From: Candidatus Aenigmatarchaeota archaeon | GTDB taxonomy: Archaea; Aenigmatarchaeota; Aenigmatarchaeia; CG10238-14 | Direction: 5' to 3' | Length of the DNA: 64,000 nucleotides | Assembly (NCBI GenBank): GCA_026414305.1 | Contig: JAOAJH010000003.1 | Location: 1 to 64,000, forward strand | Shown: positions 1 to 8,925 of the stretch, piece after piece | Layout of the letters: the number at the start of each line of letters is the position of its first letter | Numbering within the stretch: position 1 is the stretch's first letter | The notes under the pieces: generated by a model | Databases searched by the model: none | Seen by the model: the letters and a program-made list of their open reading frames with translations, nothing else | What the model was told of the DNA's origin: nothing | Made by a program: the position numbers and the translations under genes

Positions 1-435
1 GACTACGTCCAAAGCGTTTGCTGGCGATGTTGCATTTATACCTATTCCAACTCGCCCAGTTGTGCTGTTAACAAACAAATGTGTGTCGCTATTGTTGCCC
101 ACTCTCAAAGTAGTGTTTGTCCCATTTACATGCAACCTTGCTGATGGTGCAGCGATGCCTATACCGACATTTGCTGTTGTGTTGAACAAAGAAGAAGCGG
201 ACATTGTCCAGCCTGGATCAGCAGTCCATGCGTTTCTGCAAACATTTGATATGCATACCAAGCTGGAATTTACGTTAGTAGCATTTATCCATGAAGCATT
301 AAGCACAGAACGATTGTTCATGTTTAGGTTTACATCTATTGGTGTAAGCTGTGACAAAGGGTGTGATTGCTGTGCTGAGACACATGAAGCAAAGAATAAA
401 GAAAGCAGAAATAAGAGTGTGATTGTTTTTATCAA
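1..435 (-). CDS. Secreted surface protein with tail-fibre-like repeats, N-terminal part only (runs off left edge)
   Basis: The minus strand is open from a TTG at 435 to the window edge (145 codons). The product starts with a hydrophobic signal peptide (about residues 1-20) and a plausible cleavage site after Val-Ser-Ala. It then has N-glycosylation-type sequons and repeat units of the form VGIG...PSARLHVNGT and VGIG...SPANALDV, with LRVGN and LFVN between them. Such repeats are typical of the shaft before endosialidase-chaperone (S74-like) ends of tail-fibre and adhesin proteins; the C-terminus is outside the window. TTG was chosen because it directly precedes the signal peptide and an in-frame stop lies 8 codons upstream. 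An overlapping plus-strand reading frame has no recognisable protein character. It is transcribed divergently from pheS. Role in surface structure or attachment is inferred. Confidence 0.7.
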   Translation of the reverse strand, partial: MIKTITLLFLLSLFFASCVSAQQSHPLSQLTPIDVNLNMNNRSVLNASWINATNVNSSLVCISNVCRNAWTADPGWTMSASSLFNTTANVGIGIAAPSARLHVNGTNTTLRVGNNSDTHLFVNSTTGRVGIGINATSPANALDVV

Positions 436-498
436 TTTATCAAAATATATATATTTTCAAGTAATAAAAACTATTTGTTTAGTTATATAGGCGATTTG
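436..498. promoter_or_regulatory. Divergent AT-rich promoter region between surface protein and pheS
   Basis: The spacer holds a near-symmetrical run of TA steps around 442-456 that could serve as TATA box in both directions. A GGCGAT ribosome site lies at 490-495, three bases before the pheS ATG. Transcription starts are inferred from spacing only. Confidence 0.4.
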
Positions 499-2001
499 AT
501 GCATGAAATACAATTGCACGAGCATGAAAAAAGGATAATAAAATTTCTTGAAAAAAACCCAAAGTCGTCTTATGAAACAATACAAAAAGAAACAAAATTA
601 AACAAAGATTCTGTTGAAAGAGCTGTGCTATGGTTAAAGCTAAAAGGCTTGGTGGAGATAAATGAAAAGTCAAAAGATTTTTATGTTCTAACATTAGAAG
701 GTGAAGAGTATCTAAAAACAGGGTTGCCTGAAAAAAGTCTTTTGAAAACAATTCAAAGTGGAATAAATTCGATTGACGAGTTGAAAAGCAAAGTTAGCTA
801 TTTTTCAATAGGTCTTGTATGGGCAAAAAAAAATGAATGGGTGGAAATTGTTGATGGAAAAATACAGATAACAAACAAAGGCAAAGAAGCTTTGTTCAAA
901 AAAACAAAAGATGAAATAACTTTGAATGATGTTTCAAAATCAAAAAGGGAATTAGACAAAGAGTCAATTGATGTTCTGGTGAAAAGAGGCCTTGTAAAAG
1001 TGAAGCAGGATGTCAAAAGGGATGTAAATCTAACAGAAAAAGGAAAGCAGTTAGCAAAAAACATAAAGCTAACAAAAGAAATATCGCAAATAACACCAGA
1101 AATAATCAAAAAGGGTGAATGGAAAAAAGCTGTTGTAAGGGCATATGATGTGAATTTGCCTGTGCCGAAAATCCATCCAGCAAAAAGGCATTACATGATG
1201 CAGATAATAGAATACATAAGAAAAATTTGGATTGAATTGGGTTTTAAGGAAATGACTGGTCCAATGGTTGACATATCTTTTTGGAATTTTGACGCACTTT
1301 TCCAACCTCAAGATCATCCTGCAAGAGATTTAGCAGACACATTTTACATGAAGCAGCCAGAATTTGGAAAATTACCAAATAGCGAAATAGTTCAAGCTGT
1401 AAAGTCAGCTCATGAAAACGGATGGACATGTAATTCAACAGGATGGCAGTATAAATGGGATGAAAAGATTGCAAGAAAATGCGTACTAAGAACGCATACA
1501 ACAATCCTTTCAGCTAGAACTTTGGCAAAACTCAGAGATGATATAGCCAAAGATGCGTTGCCTGCAAAATATTTTTCTGTCGGAAGGGTTTTTAGAAATG
1601 AAACTCTGGATTGGAAGCATCTTGCAGAGTTCTATCAGACAGACGGAATAGTTGTCGGTGAAGACGTCAACTTTAGGCATTTTCTCTTTTATCTTAAAAG
1701 ATTTTTTGCAAAACTCGGGTTTGAAAAAGCAAGATTCAGGCCTGCTTATTTCCCATACACAGAGTTGTCAACAGAAATTGAGGTGTGGCATCCTGAACAC
1801 AAATCATGGATCGAATTGGGCGGCGCCGGTATTTTCAGGCCAGAGGTTGTAAAGCCTTTGCTAGGCAAAGACATACCTGTCTTGGCATGGGGTCCGGGTT
1901 TTGATAGAATAGTTATGCTAAATTACAAAATAAAGGATATAAGAGAACTTTATTGGAATGATTTAAAACAGCTAAGAGAGGCAAAGTTGTGGTTGAAATG
2001 A
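499..2001 (+). CDS. pheS: Phenylalanine--tRNA ligase alpha subunit
   Basis: Catalytic subunit of the heterotetrameric phenylalanyl-tRNA synthetase, which charges tRNA-Phe in the cytoplasm. Of about 500 residues, the first 200 are winged-helix-like repeats, as in archaeal and eukaryotic PheS. The class II catalytic core follows: motif 2 with FRNETLDWKHLAEF and motif 3 with GAGIFRPEV and AWGPGFDRIVML. The reading frame is open from 475, but ATG 499 was chosen because GGCGAT lies three bases upstream, the spacing seen before other genes here. The stop overlaps the next gene (ATGA), and pheT follows one gene later, so this is a pheS-hydrolase-pheT operon. Confidence 0.95.
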   Translation: MHEIQLHEHEKRIIKFLEKNPKSSYETIQKETKLNKDSVERAVLWLKLKGLVEINEKSKDFYVLTLEGEEYLKTGLPEKSLLKTIQSGINSIDELKSKVSYFSIGLVWAKKNEWVEIVDGKIQITNKGKEALFKKTKDEITLNDVSKSKRELDKESIDVLVKRGLVKVKQDVKRDVNLTEKGKQLAKNIKLTKEISQITPEIIKKGEWKKAVVRAYDVNLPVPKIHPAKRHYMMQIIEYIRKIWIELGFKEMTGPMVDISFWNFDALFQPQDHPARDLADTFYMKQPEFGKLPNSEIVQAVKSAHENGWTCNSTGWQYKWDEKIARKCVLRTHTTILSARTLAKLRDDIAKDALPAKYFSVGRVFRNETLDWKHLAEFYQTDGIVVGEDVNFRHFLFYLKRFFAKLGFEKARFRPAYFPYTELSTEIEVWHPEHKSWIELGGAGIFRPEVVKPLLGKDIPVLAWGPGFDRIVMLNYKIKDIRELYWNDLKQLREAKLWLK

Positions 2002-3038
2002 AAATAAAGGCAATATTGTTTGATTTGGATGGTGTTCTCATTGACAGCCCTGATGCTATTTGGAAAGCGCATAACTTGGCTGCAAAAAAGCTTGGTTATC
2101 CGACATGCAAAAGAGAAGACATATACAGACTGATTGGGATGAAATGGGATGATTTGATAGCAGTCCTCATACCTGATGCTGACATTGAACTGTTCAAAAA
2201 AACTGCAAACGAAATATCAAGAAGAATATACAAAAATGTGAACCTTTTGGGTAATGCAAAAAATGTTTTGAAAAAATTGAAAAAAATGGGATTCAAAATC
2301 GGCCTTGTTTCAGGAAGCAACCGAATGTATTCAACAGAACAGCTAACAAGATTGAAAGTTGATTTGAACATTTTTGATGTAAGGATTAATGCAGAAGACA
2401 CAATAAAACACAAACCAGATCCTGATCCACTGTTGCTTGCCTTGAAAAAATTGAAAGTAAAGCCAGAGCAAGCAATTTATGTTGGAGACAGTCTACTTGA
2501 TTTTAGAGCTGCAAAGTCAGCCGGCGTCAATTTCATAGGCGCATTGTCAGGCGTTACTATGATTGAAGAGTTTTTAAGCAACAATGTAATTTACTTTATC
2601 AAAGACATAGGCGAGCTTCCTCAACATTTTAAAAAAGGCAGGCTCGTTTTTTCAAGAAAAAGCATAACAGCTATTGTGAAATATGATGGAAAGGTTTTGT
2701 TGATGAAAAGGTCTGACAAAGTCGCAACATATCCAAACCAATGGTCATTTGTTCATGGACGAATAGAAAACGGTGAAACACCTGAGAAAAGAGCTGAAAT
2801 TGAGATAAAGGAAGAAACTGGGTTGGATGTAGAGTTTGTGAAAAAATTCAAAGAAATTTCTTTTTATGATGAAAAGCTTGGCATAGAATGGCACATATTG
2901 CCTGTTTTGTTTAAAGCAAAATCATACAAGGTGAAGCTTAATTGGGAAAACACAGACTATTTGTGGGTCAGGCCTGAAGATGCTGAAAAATATAACAAAT
3001 ATTTTGCAAAATTCAAGAAAATACTGGAGGTAAGCTGA
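1998..3038 (+). CDS. HAD phosphatase-Nudix hydrolase fusion protein
   Basis: Two enzymes in one chain. Residues about 1-210 are a HAD-superfamily phosphatase with the nucleophile motif DLDGVLIDS near the N-terminus, the conserved Ser in VSGSNR, and the Asp pair in VGDSLLDF; it resembles the phosphoglycolate-phosphatase-like subgroup. Residues about 220-346 are a Nudix hydrolase with a recognisable Nudix box (GRIENGETPEKRAEIEIKEE, then TGL). Substrates cannot be read from the sequence; a house-cleaning role on phosphorylated or nucleotide by-products is inferred. ATG 1998 overlaps the pheS stop by ATGA, and pheT begins two bases after its stop, so it is translationally coupled inside the pheST operon. 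Confidence 0.85.
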   Translation: MKIKAILFDLDGVLIDSPDAIWKAHNLAAKKLGYPTCKREDIYRLIGMKWDDLIAVLIPDADIELFKKTANEISRRIYKNVNLLGNAKNVLKKLKKMGFKIGLVSGSNRMYSTEQLTRLKVDLNIFDVRINAEDTIKHKPDPDPLLLALKKLKVKPEQAIYVGDSLLDFRAAKSAGVNFIGALSGVTMIEEFLSNNVIYFIKDIGELPQHFKKGRLVFSRKSITAIVKYDGKVLLMKRSDKVATYPNQWSFVHGRIENGETPEKRAEIEIKEETGLDVEFVKKFKEISFYDEKLGIEWHILPVLFKAKSYKVKLNWENTDYLWVRPEDAEKYNKYFAKFKKILEVS

Positions 3039-3039
3039 A

Positions 3040-4704
3040 ATGCCAACAATAAAAGTTAATGCAAAAGAATTTTGCAGATTTGTTGGAAAAAATATGAGCA
3101 TCGAAGAAATTGCTGAAAGGATTCCTATGTTAGGCGTTGCATGGGAAGGCCATAGCAATGATGAGTTTGAAGTGGAGGTTTTTCCAAACAGACCTGACAT
3201 GCTTTCGGTCGAAGGCTTGGCAAGATCTTTCTCATCATTTCTTGGTTTGAAAAAAGGCTTGAAAAAATATGTGGCAGAGCAATCTGAATATATGATAACA
3301 GTTGACCAATCTTTGAGCAGCATAAGGCCGATAATTGTTTCTTGTGTTATCAAAGGATTGGATTTCAGCAACGAGTTAATAAAGTCATTGATGCAAATGC
3401 AGGAAAAGCTTATGCTTACGCACGGAAGAAAGAGAAAAAAAGTTGCAATAGGATTGCATGACCTTGACAAAATCAACTTTCCTCTTGTGTACACAACTAC
3501 AAAAGGAAATCAGAAATTTATTCCTCTTGAGTTTGACAAAGAAATGAGCATAAAAGAAATACTTGAAAGCCACCCAAAAGGAAAGGAATATTCAAACATT
3601 TTGGAAGGGGTTGAAGATTATCCTGTAATTGTTGATGCTGTTGACAGAATAATTTCATTTCCACCTATAATAAATTCAGAACATACGAAAATAAATGAAA
3701 CCACAAAAAACATTTTTGTTGACATAACTGCGATGGATGTCAAAGCTGCAATGGAAGTGCTCAACATTATTGCTACGAATTTTGCAGACAGAGGCGGGAA
3801 AATATTCAAAGTCAAAATTAAATACCCTGAAACTTTGGTATATACCCCTGACTTGTCAACAAAAGAGATAAATCTCGATCTTAAATATGCGAATAAAATG
3901 CTCGGATTAAGTTTGAGTGCTGAACAAGCAACAGAATTTTTGAAAAGAATGGGATATGATGCAATAGAAATAAGAAAAGATGTTTTAAAAGTTCAGATAC
4001 CTTGCTACAGGACTGACATAATGCATGAATTTGACATTGTTGAAGACATAGCCATAGCTTATGGATATGAAAATTTTGATGCTGAAATACCTGAAATCTC
4101 AACAATAGGTGGTGAAGATCAGTTAGAAGCTTTTTCAACAAAAATAAGATCAATGTTAATTGGTTTTGGTTTGCAAGAAGTCCTGACATTCATATTAAGC
4201 AACAAAAATGCTTTGTTTGAAAAGATGAACTTGGAAGAGCAGGATATTGCTGAAACCGCAAATTCGAAAACAAGCGAGTATAATGTTGTAAGAAACTGGT
4301 TGCTACCAAGCATGATGGATGTGCTTGCTAGAAACAAGCACAATGATTATCCACAAAACATTTTTGAAGTTGGCGATTGCGTCGAGCTAGTTGATAACGA
4401 AATAGGTGCTGAAACAGTGAAGAAGATGTGCGTTGTATTGTGTCATTCAAAGGCAAGCTTTTCAGAAATAAAATCCATTGTTGAAAGTTTCATGAGAAAT
4501 GTTGGATTGGAAGAATACAAAATAGAAGAAGCTGATCACAACAGTTTTATACCTGGGAGGGCAGCCAGGCTTGTTGTTAAAGGAAGAGATTTAGCAATTT
4601 TTGGCGAAATAAACCTTTCAGTCTTAGAAAAATGGGGACTTGAAATGCCTGTTGCTGCATGCGAAATGAATTTAAATTGGCTTTTTGAAGAAATGTTTAA
4701 ATAG
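3040..4704 (+). CDS. pheT: Phenylalanine--tRNA ligase beta subunit
   Basis: Structural and editing subunit of phenylalanyl-tRNA synthetase. At 554 residues it has the length usual for archaeal PheT, shorter than the bacterial form. Recognisable parts include the N-terminal EVEVFPNRPDMLSVEGLARS segment, the central B3/4 editing region, a B5 domain with a PCYRTDIMHEFDIVEDIAI stretch, and a C-terminal catalytic-like domain ending in FGEINLSVLEKWGLEMPVAA. A strong ribosome site, GGAGGT, lies just upstream inside the end of the preceding gene. It ends the operon. Confidence 0.95.
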   Translation: MPTIKVNAKEFCRFVGKNMSIEEIAERIPMLGVAWEGHSNDEFEVEVFPNRPDMLSVEGLARSFSSFLGLKKGLKKYVAEQSEYMITVDQSLSSIRPIIVSCVIKGLDFSNELIKSLMQMQEKLMLTHGRKRKKVAIGLHDLDKINFPLVYTTTKGNQKFIPLEFDKEMSIKEILESHPKGKEYSNILEGVEDYPVIVDAVDRIISFPPIINSEHTKINETTKNIFVDITAMDVKAAMEVLNIIATNFADRGGKIFKVKIKYPETLVYTPDLSTKEINLDLKYANKMLGLSLSAEQATEFLKRMGYDAIEIRKDVLKVQIPCYRTDIMHEFDIVEDIAIAYGYENFDAEIPEISTIGGEDQLEAFSTKIRSMLIGFGLQEVLTFILSNKNALFEKMNLEEQDIAETANSKTSEYNVVRNWLLPSMMDVLARNKHNDYPQNIFEVGDCVELVDNEIGAETVKKMCVVLCHSKASFSEIKSIVESFMRNVGLEEYKIEEADHNSFIPGRAARLVVKGRDLAIFGEINLSVLEKWGLEMPVAACEMNLNWLFEEMFK

Positions 4705-4862
4705 ATTTCTGTAATTATATCTTTTATGAAATCATTTTCAAATGTCATCATATCCTTTATTAGAGTTAACATTACCCTTTTGCCTTTGGGGCATTAGGGG
4801 ATGACTCTGCACTAAAGCAGATGACCTTTCTGGTGGTTTAAACGTGTAAAAGAATTAGCCTT

Positions 4863-5087
4863 ATGCGTGCAATCCAAATTGGTATACTCGAAGGATATGA
4901 TTTATATTTTCAAGGGACATGTATAGACCCTAAATCTGTATCATTACGTTTAGACTATTCAACAGAACAAAAAAGTTATCAGTTATTAGATCCTATAAAT
5001 GGAACATGGAGAAAAATATCAGAGGAAACATATAATAAATTGGTTTATGGCGAAAGAAAAAAATTTCCAGGAAGAAGAACTAAATAA
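4863..5087 (+). CDS. Small hypothetical protein, 74 residues
   Basis: No family is recognised. The product is soluble, has no membrane segment, and ends in a basic stretch (GERKKFPGRRTK). It contains a short beta-rich piece followed by NGTWRKISEETYNKLV. It is convergent with the MinD gene, whose stop is one base away. The 158 bp upstream contain no convincing gene. A real gene is likely because the frame fills the space cleanly, but nothing shows its function. Confidence 0.5.
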   Translation: MRAIQIGILEGYDLYFQGTCIDPKSVSLRLDYSTEQKSYQLLDPINGTWRKISEETYNKLVYGERKKFPGRRTK

Positions 5088-5088
5088 T

Positions 5089-5856
5089 TCATGAAAATAT
5101 TCTGAATATTCTCTCTAACAAGCTCTGTTTTTCAACCGGCGGATTGTATTTTCTGTTGGAAAGAAAGGCAGCTAGCTTTTTGATCTCAATCGCAGCTGGA
5201 GAATTTGGATACAATTCATAAATAATCTTTTTTTGGTTTATAGCTTTTTCTATGTTCGGATCTTCAGGAATTTCTGAAACAACAGGAATTTCAAGTATGC
5301 TTTCGACATCCTCTCTTGTCAACTCTGCACTTGTCTTTTTAACTCTGTTGAGAACAACTCCTATTGTTTTTATTTGGGTTTTTTGCGCAACTCTTAAAAG
5401 CCTCAATGCATCTGCAACTGCTGTTATTGTCGGATTTGTCACAAGCAAGATTTCATCTGATGAAGATAGAGCTGATATAGACTCTCTCCCCAATCCAGCC
5501 GCGCTGTCTATCAAGACATATTTGGCTTTGCCGAGCAAGCTGAAAGTTATTTCTGGCAGCCTTCCAACATCAACATTCAACATCTCATTCAATTTCATGC
5601 TTCCTGGTATTACTTTGAAGCCATAAGGATGCGAGTAAATAGCATATCTCAAAGGAAAGTCGCCCCTTAAAACATTGTGTATAGTCCTTGGCGCAAGATG
5701 CATTCCTGTATGCAAAGCCAAATTAGGCGTTGTTAAATTAGCATCCAATGCTATTGTAGTTTCACCAAAATCAGACAAAGCTGCAGCTAAATTGGAAACT
5801 ATGGTCGTTTTACCAACACCACCCTTGGCAGAAGTGCAGCAAATTAATCTTGTCAT
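5089..5856 (-). CDS. minD: MinD/ParA-family ATPase with C-terminal membrane-targeting helix
   Basis: A P-loop ATPase of the MinD group, which cycles between cytoplasm and membrane to position other machinery. The deviant Walker A motif KGGVGKTT is at residues 11-18, with an LDANLTTPNLALHTG switch region and LIDSAAGLG as Walker B. The last residues, SLLERIFRIFS, can form a short amphipathic helix like the MinD membrane-targeting sequence. No MinE or MinC is nearby. A second MinD-like gene lies at the right end of the window and shares the block YPNSPA followed by EIK.LAA near the C-terminus. Which structure it positions is unknown; in archaea MinD homologues position chemotaxis and motility machinery. 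Confidence 0.9.
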   Translation of the reverse strand: MTRLICCTSAKGGVGKTTIVSNLAAALSDFGETTIALDANLTTPNLALHTGMHLAPRTIHNVLRGDFPLRYAIYSHPYGFKVIPGSMKLNEMLNVDVGRLPEITFSLLGKAKYVLIDSAAGLGRESISALSSSDEILLVTNPTITAVADALRLLRVAQKTQIKTIGVVLNRVKKTSAELTREDVESILEIPVVSEIPEDPNIEKAINQKKIIYELYPNSPAAIEIKKLAAFLSNRKYNPPVEKQSLLERIFRIFS

Positions 5857-5997
5857 CTTAATCTTTTATTTAAATTTCTAAATAAAAAGGTTATTCAAGC
5901 AGTAATTAATTATGAAATGTGTGAAAATATAGAATTTTTGACTTTCAGAGCATAAAAAACAGAAAATTATTAATACTTTAATGTATCATTTAATGAA

Positions 5998-6270
5998 ATG
6001 GCACCAATATTGTACCAATTAATGCAAAACTATCTTGCATATGCTCAAAAGTCAGCAGAATTAGCATACGGTTATGCAAACAAATTGTTACAATTTTATT
6101 CAAACCATCCTGATCAACAACCTTTTGATGCCAGGCTAACAGATGGATGGCAAATAGCGCTTGCTTTAATAATTCCAATAGTAATAAGCAGTCTTGCGCT
6201 CTATTTAGACAGAGACACAAAAAATAAATTTGGCGATAAAAAAAACGATGATGACGTTTTCTATTTTTGA
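5998..6270 (+). CDS. Small single-pass membrane protein, 90 residues
   Basis: An amphipathic, Tyr-rich N-terminal half (about residues 1-45) is followed by one membrane segment around residues 51-69 and a charged tail rich in Lys and Asp. No family is recognised. The ATG is preceded by AT-rich DNA without a ribosome site, so it is probably leaderless. Its 3' end overlaps the convergent sufU gene by 10 bases. Function unknown. Confidence 0.6.
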   Translation: MAPILYQLMQNYLAYAQKSAELAYGYANKLLQFYSNHPDQQPFDARLTDGWQIALALIIPIVISSLALYLDRDTKNKFGDKKNDDDVFYF

Positions 6271-6647
6271 TCTTTAGATAAATGAGAATAAACAGCCATT
6301 TTCACTGCTTTCAAAGGAAGCAATGCACATTTCAGCCTCATTGGGCTCAGCTCTATTCCAAGCAATTTTAAAACGTCGTCTTTGCTAAGATTCTTTACAA
6401 ATTCAAAATTTTTCCCTTTAACAAATTCTGTAATCATTGAAGCTGATGCTTGAGATATAGCGCAACCATGACCAGTAAACTTGATCTCATTTATTTTTTT
6501 TCCTGAAAATTTAACATATACCTTTATTTCATCCCCGCACAAGGGGTTTGCATCAGAATAAATTGTATCAGGTTTGCTAATTTTTCCAAAATTCCTTGGC
6601 CTTTTGTAGTGCTCCATAATTAACTCTGTGTAAATCTCTTCTCTCAT
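6261..6647 (-). CDS. sufU: Iron-sulfur cluster scaffold protein, SufU/IscU type
   Basis: Accepts sulfur from the cysteine desulfurase during Fe-S cluster assembly. The three conserved Cys are visible: NPLCGDE (with the conserved Asp), GHGCAIS and RLKCALLP. The YTELIMEHYKRPRNFG opening is typical of the SufU/NifU-N family. ATG 6647 was chosen; a TTG at 6656 overlapping the sufS stop would add three residues. It is the last gene of the sufB-sufD-sufS-sufU operon and lies directly behind its sulfur donor. Confidence 0.9.
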   Translation of the reverse strand: MREEIYTELIMEHYKRPRNFGKISKPDTIYSDANPLCGDEIKVYVKFSGKKINEIKFTGHGCAISQASASMITEFVKGKNFEFVKNLSKDDVLKLLGIELSPMRLKCALLPLKAVKMAVYSHLSKDQK

Positions 6648-6652
6648 AAAAA

Positions 6653-7861
6653 TCAACTGAAAATTTTATTGATTTTTTCTAACGATTTAACAAGCAGGTC
6701 AATCTCGCTTTTTGTGTTATACAGATAAAAGCTTGCCCTTGCAGAAGCAGATATTTTTAGTTTTTCATGCAAAGGCATTGCACAATGATGGCCTGATCTT
6801 ATTGCTATGCCGTCCTGATTTAAAACAGCTGCTATGTCATGAGGATGTATATTGGTTAAATTAAATGCTATTAAACCGCTTCTATCTTCTGCTTTTTTAG
6901 GACCATATATTGTTGCTATTTTTCCAACTTTATTCAAGGCATATCTCGTCAGCTCAATGTCATGCTGTCTTACTTTGTTCATTCCTATTTGTGTTAAATA
7001 ATCAATCGCTGCTCCTAAACCAATCGCGCCTGCTATGTGTGATGTACCATACTCAAATTTGTATGGCAAATCATTCCACTCTGCATAAGTCAAGCTAACA
7101 CGCTTGATCATGTCGCTGCCGAACAAAACAGGCTGCATTTTTTCTAGCAATTCTTTTCTAGCATACAAAACACCTATGCCAGTTGGGCCAAGCATCTTGT
7201 GCCCTGAAAAGGCTAGCATGTCTATTTGCAGCTCTTGTACATCAACAGGCATGTGAGGAACTGACTGTGCGCCATCAACAACAATTATGCTGCCTGATTG
7301 TTTTGTTTTTTCTGCTATTTTTTTTATTGGATTAATTGTGCCGAGAACATTTGAAGCTTGAGTCACTGCAACAATTTTAGCATCGTTTATTTTTCTGTCT
7401 AACATCTTCATGTCCAAATATCCGTTTTTGTCAAAATCAACAAAATCAAGTTTGGCTTTTTTCATTTTTGCTAGTTGCTGCCATGGAATTAAATTGCTGT
7501 GATGCTCCATTGTTGTTGTCAATATTTTGTCATCTTTTTTTACTATATCTCTTAAACCAAAACTGGCAAAATTCAATGCTTCAGTTGTGTTGCGGACAAA
7601 AATTATTTCTTCTGTACTTTCAGCGTTTATGAAAGCCGCAACTTTTTCTCTTGCCTGCTCATATGCTATGGTTGCCTCCTCGCTTAATGTATGCAAAGCT
7701 CTGTGTATATTTGCATTGTGATTTGTGTAAAAGTCTGTAATTACTTTGATGACTTGAAAAGGTTTTTGGGATGTTGCGGCAGAATCAAGATAAACAAGTT
7801 TTTTTCCGTTCACCTTTCTTTTCAAAATTGGAAAATCCTTGATATATTTTTGCATGCTCAT
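6653..7861 (-). CDS. sufS: Cysteine desulfurase SufS
   Basis: PLP enzyme that removes sulfur from cysteine and passes it on as a persulfide. The PLP-binding Lys is in AFSGHKMLGPTG (Lys222) and the catalytic Cys is in IRSGHHCAMPLHEKL (Cys360), as in the class II, SufS-like group. Length (402 residues) is normal for the family. The start overlaps the sufD stop by ATGA, indicating coupled translation, and sufU follows immediately, giving a donor-scaffold pair. Confidence 0.95.
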   Translation of the reverse strand: MSMQKYIKDFPILKRKVNGKKLVYLDSAATSQKPFQVIKVITDFYTNHNANIHRALHTLSEEATIAYEQAREKVAAFINAESTEEIIFVRNTTEALNFASFGLRDIVKKDDKILTTTMEHHSNLIPWQQLAKMKKAKLDFVDFDKNGYLDMKMLDRKINDAKIVAVTQASNVLGTINPIKKIAEKTKQSGSIIVVDGAQSVPHMPVDVQELQIDMLAFSGHKMLGPTGIGVLYARKELLEKMQPVLFGSDMIKRVSLTYAEWNDLPYKFEYGTSHIAGAIGLGAAIDYLTQIGMNKVRQHDIELTRYALNKVGKIATIYGPKKAEDRSGLIAFNLTNIHPHDIAAVLNQDGIAIRSGHHCAMPLHEKLKISASARASFYLYNTKSEIDLLVKSLEKINKIFS

Positions 7862-8925
7862 TTAACCATCTTTTTTTCTAATAATTTTTGTATTTCCTTA
7901 TTATTATTCATTGTCTCATTGAAAAATGCATTCAGCACTAGGTATTCTGATTGTTTGCGTTCAATACCTCTTGACATCAAATAAAAAAGCTGCTCTTCAT
8001 CTAATTCAGTAACAGTTGCGCCGTGTGTTGCTCTCACATCATTTGCATCTATTTTCAGCGAGGGTATGCTGTTAGCTTTTGCATCTTCGCTTAAAAGCAG
8101 GACATGATCTGCTAAATAAGAATCTGCTTTTTGTGCTTCTTTTTTTATTTCAATTCCGCCATAATAGGATGAAGTCGCATAATCTTTTAATGCGCCTTTT
8201 ATTAGAATGTCGTTTACGCTTGATTGGGAAAGATGAATAGCAGACGTTGAAATGTTAAAGTGTTGGTTATTGCTGCCAAAAAACATGCCTTTTATTTTGC
8301 CGCTTGCGTTTTCCTTGATAAAATTTTCTATCTTTAATCTGTTTATGTTGCCGCCAAACAATGCAAAATTAAAAGATGCGTTAGAGCCTGCGTTCAAATA
8401 GCATTTTTTCTCATTTATTATGTTTGCTTTGCCTGAATTGTCAAGAATGTTGTATTGCAAGCTTGCATTTTCAGACAAGAATATATCTGTTTGTAAAATT
8501 GTAAAGTCGGATGTTGATGTGATCTCGTTAATGACAGCATTGCCTTCTACAATAAAAAATATTTTTGCAAGGTTTTGTTTTGTTATTTTCAAGTCTATTT
8601 TTGCATTAGCGTTTTTTGGTATGAAAAAAATAATGGAGGAGGAAAATAAAGCATCATTGAATAGTTCTATTTTATTTTTTCCTGGTTGCAAGTGCTTGGC
8701 AAGAAGATCATGATCTAATTTTTTCACACATCCTTCAGCTTTTATCTCAATAGAATTTTCAAAAGAAATTTTGTTGAAATCGATTGAAGACAAATCAGTA
8801 TATTTCCACTCATCATCTTTAGGCATATCTGTTTGAAGGAAACGATTCCATGATTCTTTTCTATATTTCAAAATTTCCAAAGGTTCTTTGTTGGATTTTG
8901 ATAGCTCTTCTATCTTATCAATCAT
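7858..8925 (-). CDS. sufD: Fe-S cluster assembly protein SufD
   Basis: Beta-helix partner of SufB in the SufBCD scaffold complex. The N-terminal part contains PKDDEWKYTDLSSIDF, the usual SufD signature (W.YT....). The C-terminal part matches the shared SufB/SufD core with RATHGATVTELDEEQLFYLM and SRGI, a block also present in SufB. At 355 residues it is somewhat short. It sits between sufB and sufS with ATGA overlaps on both sides. Confidence 0.92.
   Translation of the reverse strand: MIDKIEELSKSNKEPLEILKYRKESWNRFLQTDMPKDDEWKYTDLSSIDFNKISFENSIEIKAEGCVKKLDHDLLAKHLQPGKNKIELFNDALFSSSIIFFIPKNANAKIDLKITKQNLAKIFFIVEGNAVINEITSTSDFTILQTDIFLSENASLQYNILDNSGKANIINEKKCYLNAGSNASFNFALFGGNINRLKIENFIKENASGKIKGMFFGSNNQHFNISTSAIHLSQSSVNDILIKGALKDYATSSYYGGIEIKKEAQKADSYLADHVLLLSEDAKANSIPSLKIDANDVRATHGATVTELDEEQLFYLMSRGIERKQSEYLVLNAFFNETMNNNKEIQKLLEKKMVK

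Noticed and set aside
62-490. A 142-codon open frame on the plus strand
   Set aside because: Its product is without pattern, while the opposite strand encodes a signal peptide and repeat protein and the frame runs into the pheS promoter.
4780-4845. Possible C/D-box small RNA (GGATGAC, CAGATGAC, CTGG)
   Set aside because: The boxes deviate from RTGATGA/CTGA, and the C'-D spacing of about five bases is too short for a guide.
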